In this document: positions 1 to 8,370 of the stretch, one piece after another
How the letters are laid out: each line of letters opens with the position of its first letter
How positions within the stretch are numbered: position 1 is the first letter of the stretch
DNA from: Clostridium scatologenes
Lineage (GTDB): Bacteria; Bacillota; Clostridia; Clostridiales; Clostridiaceae
Assembly (NCBI RefSeq): GCF_000968375.1
Contig: NZ_CP009933.1
Location: 4,216,001-4,280,000, forward strand
DNA: 64,000 bases
Direction of reading: 5' to 3'
Made by a program: the position numbers and the translations under genes
Notes under the pieces: generated by a model
The model's input: only the letters and a program-made list of their open reading frames with translations
Told to the model about the DNA's origin: nothing
The model's database searches: none

Positions 1-931
1 CATTGGCCAAAAATATAACTTCTCCTTTTAAGTCTCTTTCGCTCCTTCCTGCACTAGCACAAAAATAAATAAGTTTTTTATAATCAAATTCAACATCATC
101 TGCAAAATACACCATTATATCAATATTTTTTATATTTGAAAAAGTTTCATAAAAATTATTTGTGATCAATATAGACCTCTTCACTTTTTCAAAATTATTG
201 ATTATCTTTTTATTGCTGTTAGAATCACCTTCTTTATATAAATCTATTATACTTTTAGTAAATCCTGAGCAATAATTTCTTATATAAAAATGTACTTTTG
301 GAACTTTATCCTTACTAGGTACACATATAATAACTTTTCTACCACAACTTATAGACCATTTTATATAGTCATATACCATAAAAGGTATATCTTTATTTAC
401 ATCTACTCTTGTAAGTATCGTCCTTGGTTCTATTATAGGGCTTTTATTATCTCTTACAGGAAGTAGAAATTCTTTTTTATTTCTCATTATGTTTTCTACA
501 GCATACATTATAATCTTACTATTACTTTTAGAAATTTTCGTTATCAAACCCAATATTTCATAAATATCCTGCATAGGAAAACTATTTATATCATCATAAA
601 TTATTAAATCAAACTTTTCTTCTATTTTAGATGCATTGTAAAAATTGCTTATTTTCAATGATGCACTTGATTTTATTTCATTGTTTCTTAAATAGGCATA
701 GTTTCTAAACTCTGTATATTTTTTTATCTTTTCTATAAGATTAACTCTTTCTGGGTTTTCATTTGTAATATACATTACTTTCCTATGATTAAACACATAA
801 TATAATATAACTTTTATAAATATTTCTGAAGAATTATAAGGTAATGATCTTACATTTAGGAATTTATCTCTGGCCATGCTCCAAGCTAATATGGCTTCAC
901 TTAACTTTTCTTTTTCATTATTCAACCTCAT
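1..931 (-). CDS. ComFA-like helicase-related protein, degenerate, 3' end outside window
   Basis: An open frame runs from an ATG at 931 to the window edge, giving about 310 residues with no stop. The end reads like ComFA: YFADDVEFDYKKLIYFCASA, then GRSERDLKGEVIFLAN, where DNA-uptake ATPases have the last helicase motif. FDLIIYDDINSFP matches the ComFA Walker B region (usually DEVDAFP). The place where Walker A (GxGKT) should lie reads PYNSSEIF, and only about 35 residues precede it, so the usual N-terminal cysteine zinc domain is missing too. It overlaps the end of recD2 by 14 bases, so the two are probably translationally coupled. ATP-driven DNA translocation looks unlikely from the visible part. 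Family placement is fairly sure; function is unknown. Confidence 0.6.
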   Translation of the reverse strand, partial: MRLNNEKEKLSEAILAWSMARDKFLNVRSLPYNSSEIFIKVILYYVFNHRKVMYITNENPERVNLIEKIKKYTEFRNYAYLRNNEIKSSASLKISNFYNASKIEEKFDLIIYDDINSFPMQDIYEILGLITKISKSNSKIIMYAVENIMRNKKEFLLPVRDNKSPIIEPRTILTRVDVNKDIPFMVYDYIKWSISCGRKVIICVPSKDKVPKVHFYIRNYCSGFTKSIIDLYKEGDSNSNKKIINNFEKVKRSILITNNFYETFSNIKNIDIMVYFADDVEFDYKKLIYFCASAGRSERDLKGEVIFLAN

Positions 932-3173
932 CTTCTGAAACAACAACATTTACTTCACTCTCCATTATATCCATTATTCTATGTTTTAATAACGAATATC
1001 TTTCAAAACTTCTATCATTATCTATCATAAATTTTATAGCTTTTAATTCTCCTACTAAAACAACTAATTGTTTGGCTCTAGTAATAGCTGTATACAATAA
1101 GTTTCTATTCATTAATAATGGCGCACCCATATACATAGGTATAATAACTACAGGAAATTCACTTCCCTGACTCTTATGGATAGTTACAGCATAAGCTAAA
1201 TCAATTTCATCTAAATACATGTTGTCATATATAACTTTTCTTTCATCATCAAATATTATATCTACAGTATCCTTATCTTCATCTATATCCTGTATAAATC
1301 CAACATCTCCATTAAAAATGCCTACTCCTTCACATTCACCTTCTCCTGAAACTCTAGTCCATTTCAAGGAATAATTATTTTTCGTTTGCATTATTTTATC
1401 TCCGACCCTAAATACTGTATCTCTAAATTCTTTTTCCTTTTTATTTTGAGCTTTAGGATTTAAAATATCCTGAAGTTTTTTATTTAGATTAGAAACTCCC
1501 AAAACCCCTTTTCTCATAGGTGAAAGTATCTGTATATCATTGATTTTATTCCATTTTTTATTAAAGTTAGGCAGTCTTTTATCTACAAGAGATATTAATG
1601 TATCTGTTATTTTATCTACATCTTCACATTTTATGAAATAAAAATCCTTGTTTTTTTGATTCATTAAAGGCATTTCTCCATTATTAATTTTATGTGCATT
1701 AACTACTATCATGCTTTCTGTTGATTGTCTAAAAATTTCCTTGAGCCTAACAACCTTAATACATCTGCTTTCAATTAAATCACGCAATACATTTCCAGGA
1801 CCTACTGATGGAAGTTGATCTACATCTCCTACAATTATAATTCTTGTACTTACGTCAACTGCCTTCAAAAGGTTATTCATAAGCATAATATCTATCATGG
1901 AAGCTTCATCTATTATAATGACATCACACTCTAAAGGAGAATTTTCACCTTTAGAAAATAGCATACTTGGTTCTTCTTCATCTCCTACTCCCATTTCCAA
2001 AAGCCTATGAATTGTTTTAGCTTCACGTCCTGTAGCTTCTGTCATCCTTTTAGCAGCTCTTCCTGTTGGTGCTGCCATAAAGACCCTAAGCTTAAGTTTT
2101 TCAAATATTTCTGTTATACAATTTATAATAGTAGTTTTTCCTGTACCTGGTCCCCCAGTTATTATTTCAACTCCATTCTCTACGGCACCTTTTATAGCTT
2201 CTTTTTGTGAATCCGCAAACTTTATACAATTATCATTTTCAAAACTCTCTATTTCTTCATCTACATTTATCTTCATACCACCATAATCATTTACAGCTAA
2301 AGTGAGTATCTTTTTTGTAACTCCAAGCTCACAATAATAGTATGGAATTGTAAATACACATAATTTATCTTCAAATTTTTCCAACTTTAGTTTTCCATTT
2401 ATAGAGCTATCATATATATTCTCTTCAATTTTTTCTTTAGTCACTCCTAATATACTAATTCCCTCTTTAAGTAACTTCTCTAACGGCATATATGTATTTC
2501 CAAGGCCACAAAATTGATTTATAATGTACCTTATTCCACTTTGTATTCTAAAAGGAGAATTTACATCTATACCAAGACTTCTTGCAATCTTATCTGATGT
2601 TTTAAATCCTATCCCAGATATTTCTTCTGTCAATATATATGGATTTTCTTTTACAATTTTTATAGATTCTGTTCCAAACCTTTTATGTATCTTAACACAT
2701 TGGTTTGGAGTGACTCCATAAGTCTGCAAAAAAACCATTATATTTCTTACTTCATTTTGCTTAGAATAAGAAGCATCTATTAACGCTATTTTTTTTGCGC
2801 CTATACCTTCTATTTCCTTAAGCCTTTCTATGTGATTATCCAATATATCTAAAGTCTTTTCACCAAACTTTTCTACTATTTTTTTAGCTGTAACAGGTCC
2901 AATACCAGATATTATTCCTGATGATAAATATCTTTCTATACCAACTATAGAATTAGGAACTATTTCTTCACATCCAGAAACTTTAAATTGCTGTCCAAAT
3001 TGTGGATGAAGAACCCATTCACCTATAAGCTTTAAATTTTGACCCTCCATAATAAAAGGTATACATCCTACTATAGTTATACTTTCACTTTTCTCTTTAA
3101 TTTTCGCCACAGCATATCCATTTTCCTCATTTTGAAAAACTATATTTTCAACTACACCTTGTATTTGCTGCAT
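918..3173 (-). CDS. recD2: RecD2-type ATP-dependent DNA helicase (RecD/TraA family)
   Basis: This 751-residue superfamily 1B 5'-3' DNA helicase is of the RecBC-independent RecD2 type found in Firmicutes. Helix-hairpin-helix repeats lie at about residues 88-200 (SGIGPVTAKKI, EGIGAKKIA, SGIGFKTSDKI). The motor follows: Walker A GGPGTGKT near 340-347, Walker B IDEAS near 421-425, GDVDQLPSVGPG near 449-460, and C-terminal motifs HKSQGSEFP and YTAITRAKQ. Length is normal for the family. The ATG start has AGGAGAG upstream. It lies downstream of metK and overlaps the ComFA-like gene. RecD2 enzymes act in replication-associated repair; the exact role here is inferred. Confidence 0.93.
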   Translation of the reverse strand: MQQIQGVVENIVFQNEENGYAVAKIKEKSESITIVGCIPFIMEGQNLKLIGEWVLHPQFGQQFKVSGCEEIVPNSIVGIERYLSSGIISGIGPVTAKKIVEKFGEKTLDILDNHIERLKEIEGIGAKKIALIDASYSKQNEVRNIMVFLQTYGVTPNQCVKIHKRFGTESIKIVKENPYILTEEISGIGFKTSDKIARSLGIDVNSPFRIQSGIRYIINQFCGLGNTYMPLEKLLKEGISILGVTKEKIEENIYDSSINGKLKLEKFEDKLCVFTIPYYYCELGVTKKILTLAVNDYGGMKINVDEEIESFENDNCIKFADSQKEAIKGAVENGVEIITGGPGTGKTTIINCITEIFEKLKLRVFMAAPTGRAAKRMTEATGREAKTIHRLLEMGVGDEEEPSMLFSKGENSPLECDVIIIDEASMIDIMLMNNLLKAVDVSTRIIIVGDVDQLPSVGPGNVLRDLIESRCIKVVRLKEIFRQSTESMIVVNAHKINNGEMPLMNQKNKDFYFIKCEDVDKITDTLISLVDKRLPNFNKKWNKINDIQILSPMRKGVLGVSNLNKKLQDILNPKAQNKKEKEFRDTVFRVGDKIMQTKNNYSLKWTRVSGEGECEGVGIFNGDVGFIQDIDEDKDTVDIIFDDERKVIYDNMYLDEIDLAYAVTIHKSQGSEFPVVIIPMYMGAPLLMNRNLLYTAITRAKQLVVLVGELKAIKFMIDNDRSFERYSLLKHRIMDIMESEVNVVVSEDEVE

Positions 3174-3261
3174 AAAATCTCTCCTAAATTTTTACTAGTG
3201 TTTTATTTTTAATTATATCATATGAACTTTGTAAATATACAGAGTTCATAAACAATTTAAA

Positions 3262-3298
3262 TATTAAAAAAGCCCTTATACTAATGCATAAGGGCTTA
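3262..3298 (-). terminator. Intrinsic terminator of metK
   Basis: A 10-bp stem (AAGCCCTTAT paired with ATAAGGGCTT, 3270-3279 and 3288-3297) with an 8-nt loop is followed on the minus strand by a T-run. It starts a few bases after the metK stop and separates metK from recD2. Confidence 0.85.
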
Positions 3299-3301
3299 CT
3301 T

Positions 3302-4477
3302 TTATAAATATTTTTTTATTTCTTCAACTTTATTTAATTGTTCCCATGGTACATTTATATCAGTTCTTCCGAAATGTCCATAAGCAGCAACTTGTTTGTA
3401 TATAGGTCTTCTTAAATCTAAATCTCTTATAATAGCTGCTGGCCTCAAATCAAAAACCTTATTAACTATTTCAACTATTTTATCCTCAGATATTTTTCCT
3501 GTTCCAAATGTATCTACTGTTATAGATACAGGCTTTGCTACACCAATAGCATATGCAAGCTGTATTTCAAGTTTATCTGAAACTCCAGCTGCAACAAGAT
3601 TTTTAGCAACCCATCTTGCAGCATATGCAGCAGATCTATCAACTTTCGTTGGATCTTTTCCTGAGAAAGCTCCACCACCATGTCTTCCGTATCCACCATA
3701 AGTATCAACTATAATCTTTCTTCCTGTTAAACCTGAATCTCCCTGAGGTCCTCCAACAACAAACCTTCCTGTTGGATTTATAAAGTATTTAGTATCTTCA
3801 TCTAAAAGCTCAGATGGAATATTTGGTTTTATTACTTGTTCTATCATATCTTTTTCTATTTGATCATGTGTTGCTTCTGGATCATGCTGTGTGGATATTA
3901 CAATAGTATCTATTCTAACAGGTCTGTTATCCTCATATTCTACTGTAACTTGAGTTTTTCCATCTGGTCTTAAATACTGTAAAGTTCCATTCTTTCTAAC
4001 TTCAGACAACCTTCTTGAAAGTTTATGTGCTAAGCTTATTGGCATAGGCATGTATTCAGCTGTTTCATTTGTAGCAAAGCCAAACATCATTCCTTGGTCT
4101 CCTGCACCTATAGCTTCTATTTTATCCATTGTACCCTTTTTAGATTCTAATGCTTCATCTACTCCCATAGCTATATCTGCAGACTGCTCATCTATAGAAG
4201 TTATTACAGAACATGTAGCATAATCAAATCCAAATTTAGCTCTAGTATATCCTATTTCCTCTACAGTCTTTCTTACTATTTTAGGAATATCTACATAACA
4301 TTTAGTTGATATTTCTCCCATAACTAAAACCATTCCTGTAGTAGTAGCTGTTTCACAAGCTACCCTTCCATTCGGATCTTGCTCTAATATAGCATCAAGA
4401 ATAGCATCTGAAATCTGGTCACACATTTTATCTGGATGCCCTTCAGTAACCGATTCTGACGTAAATAATCTTCTCAT
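3302..4477 (-). CDS. metK: S-adenosylmethionine synthetase
   Basis: This cytosolic enzyme joins methionine and ATP to make S-adenosylmethionine, the cell's methyl donor. The 391-residue protein is full length. It starts with SESVTEGHPDKMCDQISDA (the ATP/methionine-binding N-terminus) and carries both family signatures, GAGDQGMMFGFA near residue 124 and GGGAFSGKDPTKVDRSAAY near 274. It is monocistronic: a SAM-I riboswitch with its own terminator lies upstream and a strong terminator follows the stop. The arrangement implies product feedback, with SAM binding the leader and stopping transcription. Confidence 0.98.
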   Translation of the reverse strand: MRRLFTSESVTEGHPDKMCDQISDAILDAILEQDPNGRVACETATTTGMVLVMGEISTKCYVDIPKIVRKTVEEIGYTRAKFGFDYATCSVITSIDEQSADIAMGVDEALESKKGTMDKIEAIGAGDQGMMFGFATNETAEYMPMPISLAHKLSRRLSEVRKNGTLQYLRPDGKTQVTVEYEDNRPVRIDTIVISTQHDPEATHDQIEKDMIEQVIKPNIPSELLDEDTKYFINPTGRFVVGGPQGDSGLTGRKIIVDTYGGYGRHGGGAFSGKDPTKVDRSAAYAARWVAKNLVAAGVSDKLEIQLAYAIGVAKPVSITVDTFGTGKISEDKIVEIVNKVFDLRPAAIIRDLDLRRPIYKQVAAYGHFGRTDINVPWEQLNKVEEIKKYL

Positions 4478-4500
4478 AAGTACTCTCCCTTCTCTTTATA

Positions 4501-4533
4501 AAAAAATAAAACCTCTCCTAATAAGAAGAGGTT
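4501..4533 (-). terminator. Riboswitch-controlled terminator of the metK leader
   Basis: A stem AACCTCT.../...AGAGGTT (4510-4533) is followed on the minus strand by TTTTATTTTTT just before the metK start. It lies directly downstream of the SAM-I aptamer, as expected for the expression platform of an S-box leader that terminates when SAM is bound. Confidence 0.85.
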
Positions 4534-4545
4534 AAATAAGCTTAA

Positions 4546-4655
4546 CAACTCTCTTATCTTGCAGATTATCACTGCAGGAATTGGCACCTTAACAGTATAT
4601 CTGTTGGTTGCCGGGTTTCATAGGGCCCTTTCCCTCCACCTCTCTTGATAAGAGC
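4546..4655 (-). ncRNA. SAM-I (S-box) riboswitch aptamer
   Basis: Read on the minus strand, the leader carries the classic S-box core: P1 arms CTCTTATC and GATAAGAG (4647-4654 and 4551-4558), GAGGTGGAGGGA, CCTATGAAACCCGGCAACC, and GGTGCCAATTCC. These bases form the SAM pocket and pseudoknot in known S-box RNAs. The 3' P1 arm is followed by the metK leader terminator. A sigma-A promoter lies about 30 bp upstream. Confidence 0.96.
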
Positions 4656-4683
4656 TTTATTCAATTGTAATTCATTCTACATC

Positions 4684-4712
4684 ATGTTAACACAACTAAG
4701 TTTTAGTGTCAA
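4684..4712 (-). promoter_or_regulatory. Sigma-A promoter of metK riboswitch transcript
   Basis: The -35 is TTGACA (4707-4712), the spacer 17 nt, and the -10 is TAACAT (4684-4689). The predicted start near 4677 leaves about 20 nt before the riboswitch P1 stem. Confidence 0.7.
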
Positions 4713-4742
4713 TATTTATATGACTTTAAAATTATTGTTCAC

Positions 4743-4768
4743 AAAAATAAAAGCACTTATTAGTGCTC
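4743..4768 (-). terminator. Terminator of the tRNA operon
   Basis: The hairpin AGCACT/AGTGCT (4752-4757 and 4762-4767) is followed on the minus strand by TTTTATTTTT, immediately after the last tRNA-Tyr. Confidence 0.75.
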
Positions 4769-4772
4769 TATT

Positions 4773-4857
4773 TGGTGGAGGAAGATGGATTCGAACCATC
4801 GAAGTCGATGACAACAGATTTACAGTCTGCCCCCTTTGGCCGCTCGGGAATTCCTCC
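4773..4857 (-). tRNA. tRNA-Tyr (GTA), copy nearest the terminator
   Basis: An 85-nt class II tRNA. The acceptor GGAGGAA pairs with TTCCTCC, CCA is encoded, the anticodon loop contains GTA, the variable arm is long and the T-loop is GGTTCGAATCC. The sequence matches the copy at 5042-5126. Confidence 0.95.
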
Positions 4858-4862
4858 GCATT

Positions 4863-4938
<76 letters not shown>

Positions 4939-4958
4939 ACATATCTATTAACTTTTAA

Positions 4959-5034
4959 TGGTGGGCACAACAGGGCTCGAACCTGTGACCCTCTGCTTGT
5001 AAGGCAGATGCTCTCCCAGCTGAGCTATGCGCCC
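4959..5034 (-). tRNA. tRNA-Val (TAC)
   Basis: A 76-nt tRNA. The acceptor GGGCGCA pairs with TGTGCCC, CCA is encoded and the anticodon loop CTTACAA gives TAC. It lies between the two Thr-Tyr units of the operon. Confidence 0.95.
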
Positions 5035-5041
5035 ATTAAAA

Positions 5042-5126
5042 TGGTGGAGGAAGATGGATTCGAACCATCGAAGTCGATGACAACAGATTTACAGTCTGCC
5101 CCCTTTGGCCGCTCGGGAATTCCTCC
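5042..5126 (-). tRNA. tRNA-Tyr (GTA), second copy
   Basis: An 85-nt class II tRNA with encoded CCA and GTA anticodon, identical in sequence to the copy at 4773-4857 as far as I can read. Only 5 nt separate it from the neighbouring tRNA-Thr. Confidence 0.95.
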
Positions 5127-5131
5127 GTACT

Positions 5132-5207
<76 letters not shown>

Positions 5208-5251
5208 ACATGCTTATTAAATTTATGCCATTAACGGCTTCAACATGGATT

Positions 5252-5280
5252 AGTATACATTGTTACAGTTCTATTTTCAA
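5252..5280 (-). promoter_or_regulatory. Sigma-A promoter of the tRNA operon
   Basis: The -35 is TTGAAA (5275-5280), the spacer 17 nt and the -10 is TATACT (5252-5257) on the minus strand. The predicted start is about 40 nt before the first tRNA-Thr. Confidence 0.75.
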
Positions 5281-5408
5281 GTTCAAAATACTCCATTTTA
5301 TCAATCCTACTTCGTATTGTTTTAAATTTCTACGTTTTTCTCTTAAAATCGCACTTAAATATTTTTATAATAATCTATTTAATCATTATATATTTATATA
5401 AAAACTTG

Positions 5409-6059
5409 TTATTTATCAACTAAATCCATATTTATAAACTTTTCTGCTACTTGCTGTACCTTCTTATAATCTTTATCAGATAATCTTTCTTTAAGCAGTT
5501 TTATAGTGTTTTTTATATCCTCTTTATTGCCATTTTTTAAATATTCGTTTATTTTTTCATAATCAACAGCGGATAATTTACTTCCTATGGATAAAAGTTT
5601 TTCCTTATCAGCAATAGTTAAATCGTCTTTTATTTCTGATTTTGAAACTTTAAATACAGATACATCCTTTTCATTATTTGAATTAGTATTATTTTTATTA
5701 TCATCACACTTAGATTGGACTATTTGACTTTCTTTACTGCTGCTACTATTATCCTTAGAAAAAACTTCATTCTTATCTTGATTTATTTTATCTTCTATAG
5801 CTTCAATTTTATTTTTTTTATAATTTTCTGTTATCTCTATTGATTTTTTACTAGCTTCGTCATTTATATTACTTTTATTTTCACTTTTGGCATTTTGTTT
5901 TTTGCTGCTTTCCTTATTACTTTTTTTATCTTCATTTATTACTTCTACTTTTCCTTTTACTGAATTTTCATTAATATTTACCTTGCTCGAATAAATCATT
6001 ATACCAACACAAATAGTTGTACATAAAATTACAATTAGTGATAGAATTTTTTTACTCAT
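5409..6059 (-). CDS. Unrecognised membrane-anchored protein with low-complexity linker
   Basis: This 216-residue protein has one N-terminal hydrophobic helix (about residues 4-24) that looks like an uncleaved signal anchor. A linker of roughly 110 residues rich in Lys, Ser, Asn and Glu follows. The compact C-terminal region (about 140-216) is predicted helical, with two LSxxDY-type repeats (KLSAVDYEKINEYL and RLSDKDYKKVQQV). The ATG has a strong AAGGAGG site. I do not recognise a named family. The architecture suggests an extracytoplasmic domain held off the membrane by a flexible arm. It is a single gene, divergent from yyaC. Confidence 0.75.
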   Translation of the reverse strand: MSKKILSLIVILCTTICVGIMIYSSKVNINENSVKGKVEVINEDKKSNKESSKKQNAKSENKSNINDEASKKSIEITENYKKNKIEAIEDKINQDKNEVFSKDNSSSSKESQIVQSKCDDNKNNTNSNNEKDVSVFKVSKSEIKDDLTIADKEKLLSIGSKLSAVDYEKINEYLKNGNKEDIKNTIKLLKERLSDKDYKKVQQVAEKFINMDLVDK

Positions 6060-6191
6060 ATCATCAGCCTCCTTGTATTATGCAAACACTTTTCTCTTAG
6101 TATAACCATAAAGATTTTTTTTATTCTGTATACATTAATATTTTGAAAACTATTTACATATAAATTAATTATTGATATAGGAGGTGAGTTT

Positions 6192-6731
6192 TTGAATAGG
6201 GTGAAATCCAATTATAAAGATCCATTATCATATTATAAAATTGCATGTTTCTTAAAAGAATACATTAACAAAAATACTATTGTAGTATGTATTGGAACTG
6301 ATAGATGCATCGGGGATTGCCTTGGCCCATTAGTAGGTACGCTATTAAAAACTAAAGGTTTTCCACTGCCTGTACACGGAACTATTGCAGAACCAATACA
6401 TGCATTAAATATTGATAAGAAATTAAAAGAAATTAAGGTCTTATATCCATATAGTAATGTAATAGGTATAGATGCTTGTCTCGGAGATGAGTCTAGTATC
6501 GGAGAAATTCAAGCAAGAGATTATCCTGTGCATCCTGGAAAAGGTGTTGGAAAGTTTCTACCTAATGTAGGTGAATGTTCTGTGATAGGCATAGTAGATT
6601 CTAATGATAACGATGAAATATTTACCAGTAACAATATACGATTAAATCTAGTATTAAACATGGCTAAAGTTATAACTCACTCTCTTATACACACTTATTA
6701 TATGTATGATAACACCAGACTTACATTATAA
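6192..6731 (+). CDS. yyaC: YyaC family spore protease-like protein (DUF1256)
   Basis: This 179-residue protein matches YyaC, a sporulation-associated family distantly related to the germination protease GPR. Recognisable blocks are CIGTDRCIGDCLGPLVGT, HGTIAEPIHALN, and the Asp-containing VIGIDACLGDESSIGEI followed by HPGKGVGK. The start is TTG, supported by GGAGGTG nine bases upstream. It is one of few plus-strand genes here, divergent from the 5409-6059 gene and convergent with mbl, with which it shares a hairpin at 6837-6865. Proteolysis has not been firmly shown for the family, so I claim only membership. Confidence 0.9.
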   Translation: MNRVKSNYKDPLSYYKIACFLKEYINKNTIVVCIGTDRCIGDCLGPLVGTLLKTKGFPLPVHGTIAEPIHALNIDKKLKEIKVLYPYSNVIGIDACLGDESSIGEIQARDYPVHPGKGVGKFLPNVGECSVIGIVDSNDNDEIFTSNNIRLNLVLNMAKVITHSLIHTYYMYDNTRLTL

Positions 6732-6836
6732 TTATATACATTAATTCTTATTATATTAAAAAATTAAAATTTTCTATATGTAAAAGTTTAGAAAAACATA
6801 TATCATATCTGTAAATTTTTAATCCATAAAATAAAA

Positions 6837-6865
6837 GTAAAACCCTAAAACTTATGGGGTTTTAC
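6837..6865. terminator. Bidirectional terminator between yyaC and mbl
   Basis: A 9-bp stem GTAAAACCC/GGGTTTTAC (6837-6845 and 6857-6865) has T-rich tails on both strands. It lies just after the mbl stop and about 100 bp after the yyaC stop. Confidence 0.8.
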
Positions 6866-6873
6866 TTTTCATT

Positions 6874-7905
6874 TTAATCTATTAATGTTATATCATCACC
6901 AGTAAAAGTAACTTCCATTTTATCTAAATATTCTAATACTTTTCCTGTTCCCAATGCTACACAAGATACAGCATCTTCTGCTACACATACTGGAACCTTG
7001 GTTACCTCTTGTATTAAATCGCTAAGACCATTAAGTAGTGCTCCTCCACCAGTCATAATTATGCCTTTATTGGCTATATCTGATGCTAGTTCAGGTGGTG
7101 TCCTTTCAAGCACTGCATGAGTTGTTTCTGCTATAGAATTTACTACATCCTTCAATGCTTCCCTCATTTCATCTGAGGATACTGTTATATTTTTAGGAAG
7201 ACCTGTAATTAAGTCTCGTCCCCTTATTTCCATAATCATTTTTTCTTCTCTTTTAAATGCAGAACCTATATTTATTTTTAAGTCCTCTGATGTTCTTTCT
7301 CCAATCATTAGTTTATGCTCTTTTTTTACATATTTCATGATAGCCTCATCAAACTTGTCTCCTGCAACTTTTATGGAAGCTCTTACAACTATTCCACCTA
7401 AAGAAATAACTGCTACATCAGTAGTACCTCCTCCAATATCTATTACCATATTTCCACTTGCTTTTGTTATATCAAGACCTGCCCCAATAGCTGCTGCCAG
7501 AGGTTCTTCAATTAAAAATACTTTTTTTGCTCCAGCATTTTTAGCAGCATCAATTACAGCTCTTTTTTCAACTTCTGTAGCCTCGCATGGAACACACACT
7601 ACTACTCTTGGTGCGGACATTCTCTTTTTGCCACAAGCTTTAGTTATAAAATACTTAAGCATTTTTTCTGTTATATCATAATTAGATATAACCCCATCTC
7701 TCAAAGGACGAATTGCCACAATATTTCCAGGTGTTCTACCTATCATTTGCCATGCTTCTTCACCTACAGCTAATACCTTATTTCTACTTCTATCTACAGC
7801 AACTACAGAAGGTTCCTTTAAAATTACCCCTCTGCCTTTAATATAAACAAGTACTGTGGCTGTCCCTAAATCAATTCCCATATCAGTTCCTATACTAAAA
7901 AACAT
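6874..7905 (-). CDS. mbl: MreB/Mbl family rod-shape actin homologue
   Basis: This cytoskeletal ATPase forms membrane-associated filaments that guide wall elongation. Actin-fold motifs are phosphate-1 GIDLGTATVLVYIKG, the connecting EEPLAAAIGAGLDI, phosphate-2 DIGGGTTDVAVIS and adenosine motif MTGGGALLNGL. I place the start at the ATG at 7905 because AGGAGTGAG lies eight bases before it and homologues begin MFFSIGTDMGIDLG. An upstream in-frame ATG at 7932 has no ribosome binding site. The gene follows spoIIID, as in B. subtilis, which supports Mbl over MreB. Confidence 0.92.
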   Translation of the reverse strand: MFFSIGTDMGIDLGTATVLVYIKGRGVILKEPSVVAVDRSRNKVLAVGEEAWQMIGRTPGNIVAIRPLRDGVISNYDITEKMLKYFITKACGKKRMSAPRVVVCVPCEATEVEKRAVIDAAKNAGAKKVFLIEEPLAAAIGAGLDITKASGNMVIDIGGGTTDVAVISLGGIVVRASIKVAGDKFDEAIMKYVKKEHKLMIGERTSEDLKINIGSAFKREEKMIMEIRGRDLITGLPKNITVSSDEMREALKDVVNSIAETTHAVLERTPPELASDIANKGIIMTGGGALLNGLSDLIQEVTKVPVCVAEDAVSCVALGTGKVLEYLDKMEVTFTGDDITLID

Positions 7906-8007
7906 TCCTATGCTCACTCCTAATCTTTCCATGCTTTTTTTATAATAAAAATGTTAATTTTTCCTCTTTTTATTATATCTACTTACTTAATTATAATAGG
8001 AATGTTT

Positions 8008-8262
8008 TTAACCTTCAATAGCTTTATACTTCATTTTTGTTGCTTTTCCACCTCTTATATGTCTTTCTGCCTTATTATAGTCCAGAATAGTCTTAGCCTC
8101 TCTAGCAATTTGAGGATTTATTTTAGGTAACCTTTCTGTCATATCTTTGTGTATAGTGCTTTTACTCACTCCAAAAACTTTGGCTGTTTTTCTTATTGTA
8201 GCCTTTGAACCTATAATATAATTTGCTACTTCTAAAACTCTTTCTTCAATGTAATCTTTCAA
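8008..8262 (-). CDS. spoIIID: Sporulation transcription regulator SpoIIID
   Basis: This 84-residue DNA-binding protein activates or represses many mother-cell genes. The helix-turn-helix is at about residues 22-43 (ATIRKTAKVFGVSKSTIHKD), followed by the basic RLPKINPQIAREAKTIL and a basic tail. Length is standard. The TTG start has GGGAGG with an eight-base spacer. It sits directly upstream of mbl, an order conserved in Bacillus. In Bacillus the gene is expressed under sigma-E; no convincing sigma-E site was seen here. Confidence 0.97.
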   Translation of the reverse strand: MKDYIEERVLEVANYIIGSKATIRKTAKVFGVSKSTIHKDMTERLPKINPQIAREAKTILDYNKAERHIRGGKATKMKYKAIEG

Positions 8263-8330
8263 GGATGCTACCTCCCTAATCCTTCTATATTTATAAATAT
8301 GCTGTTTATAATTTTTAAATTCATCAGGTT

Positions 8331-8364
8331 AGCCATTTTCCGATAAACATATCAGAAAACGGCT
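8331..8364. terminator. Long hairpin between spoIIQ-like gene and spoIIID
   Basis: A near-perfect 15-bp stem (AGCCGTTTTCTGATA paired with TATCGGAAAATGGCT) lies between the genes. The minus-strand side lacks a T-run, so it may be a weak terminator, a processing hairpin or a repeat remnant. Confidence 0.45.
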
Positions 8365-8370
8365 TAAAAA

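Noticed and set aside
8331..8364. Strong intrinsic terminator before spoIIID
   Set aside because: The stem is good but no T-run follows on the minus strand, so it is listed only as a possible terminator.
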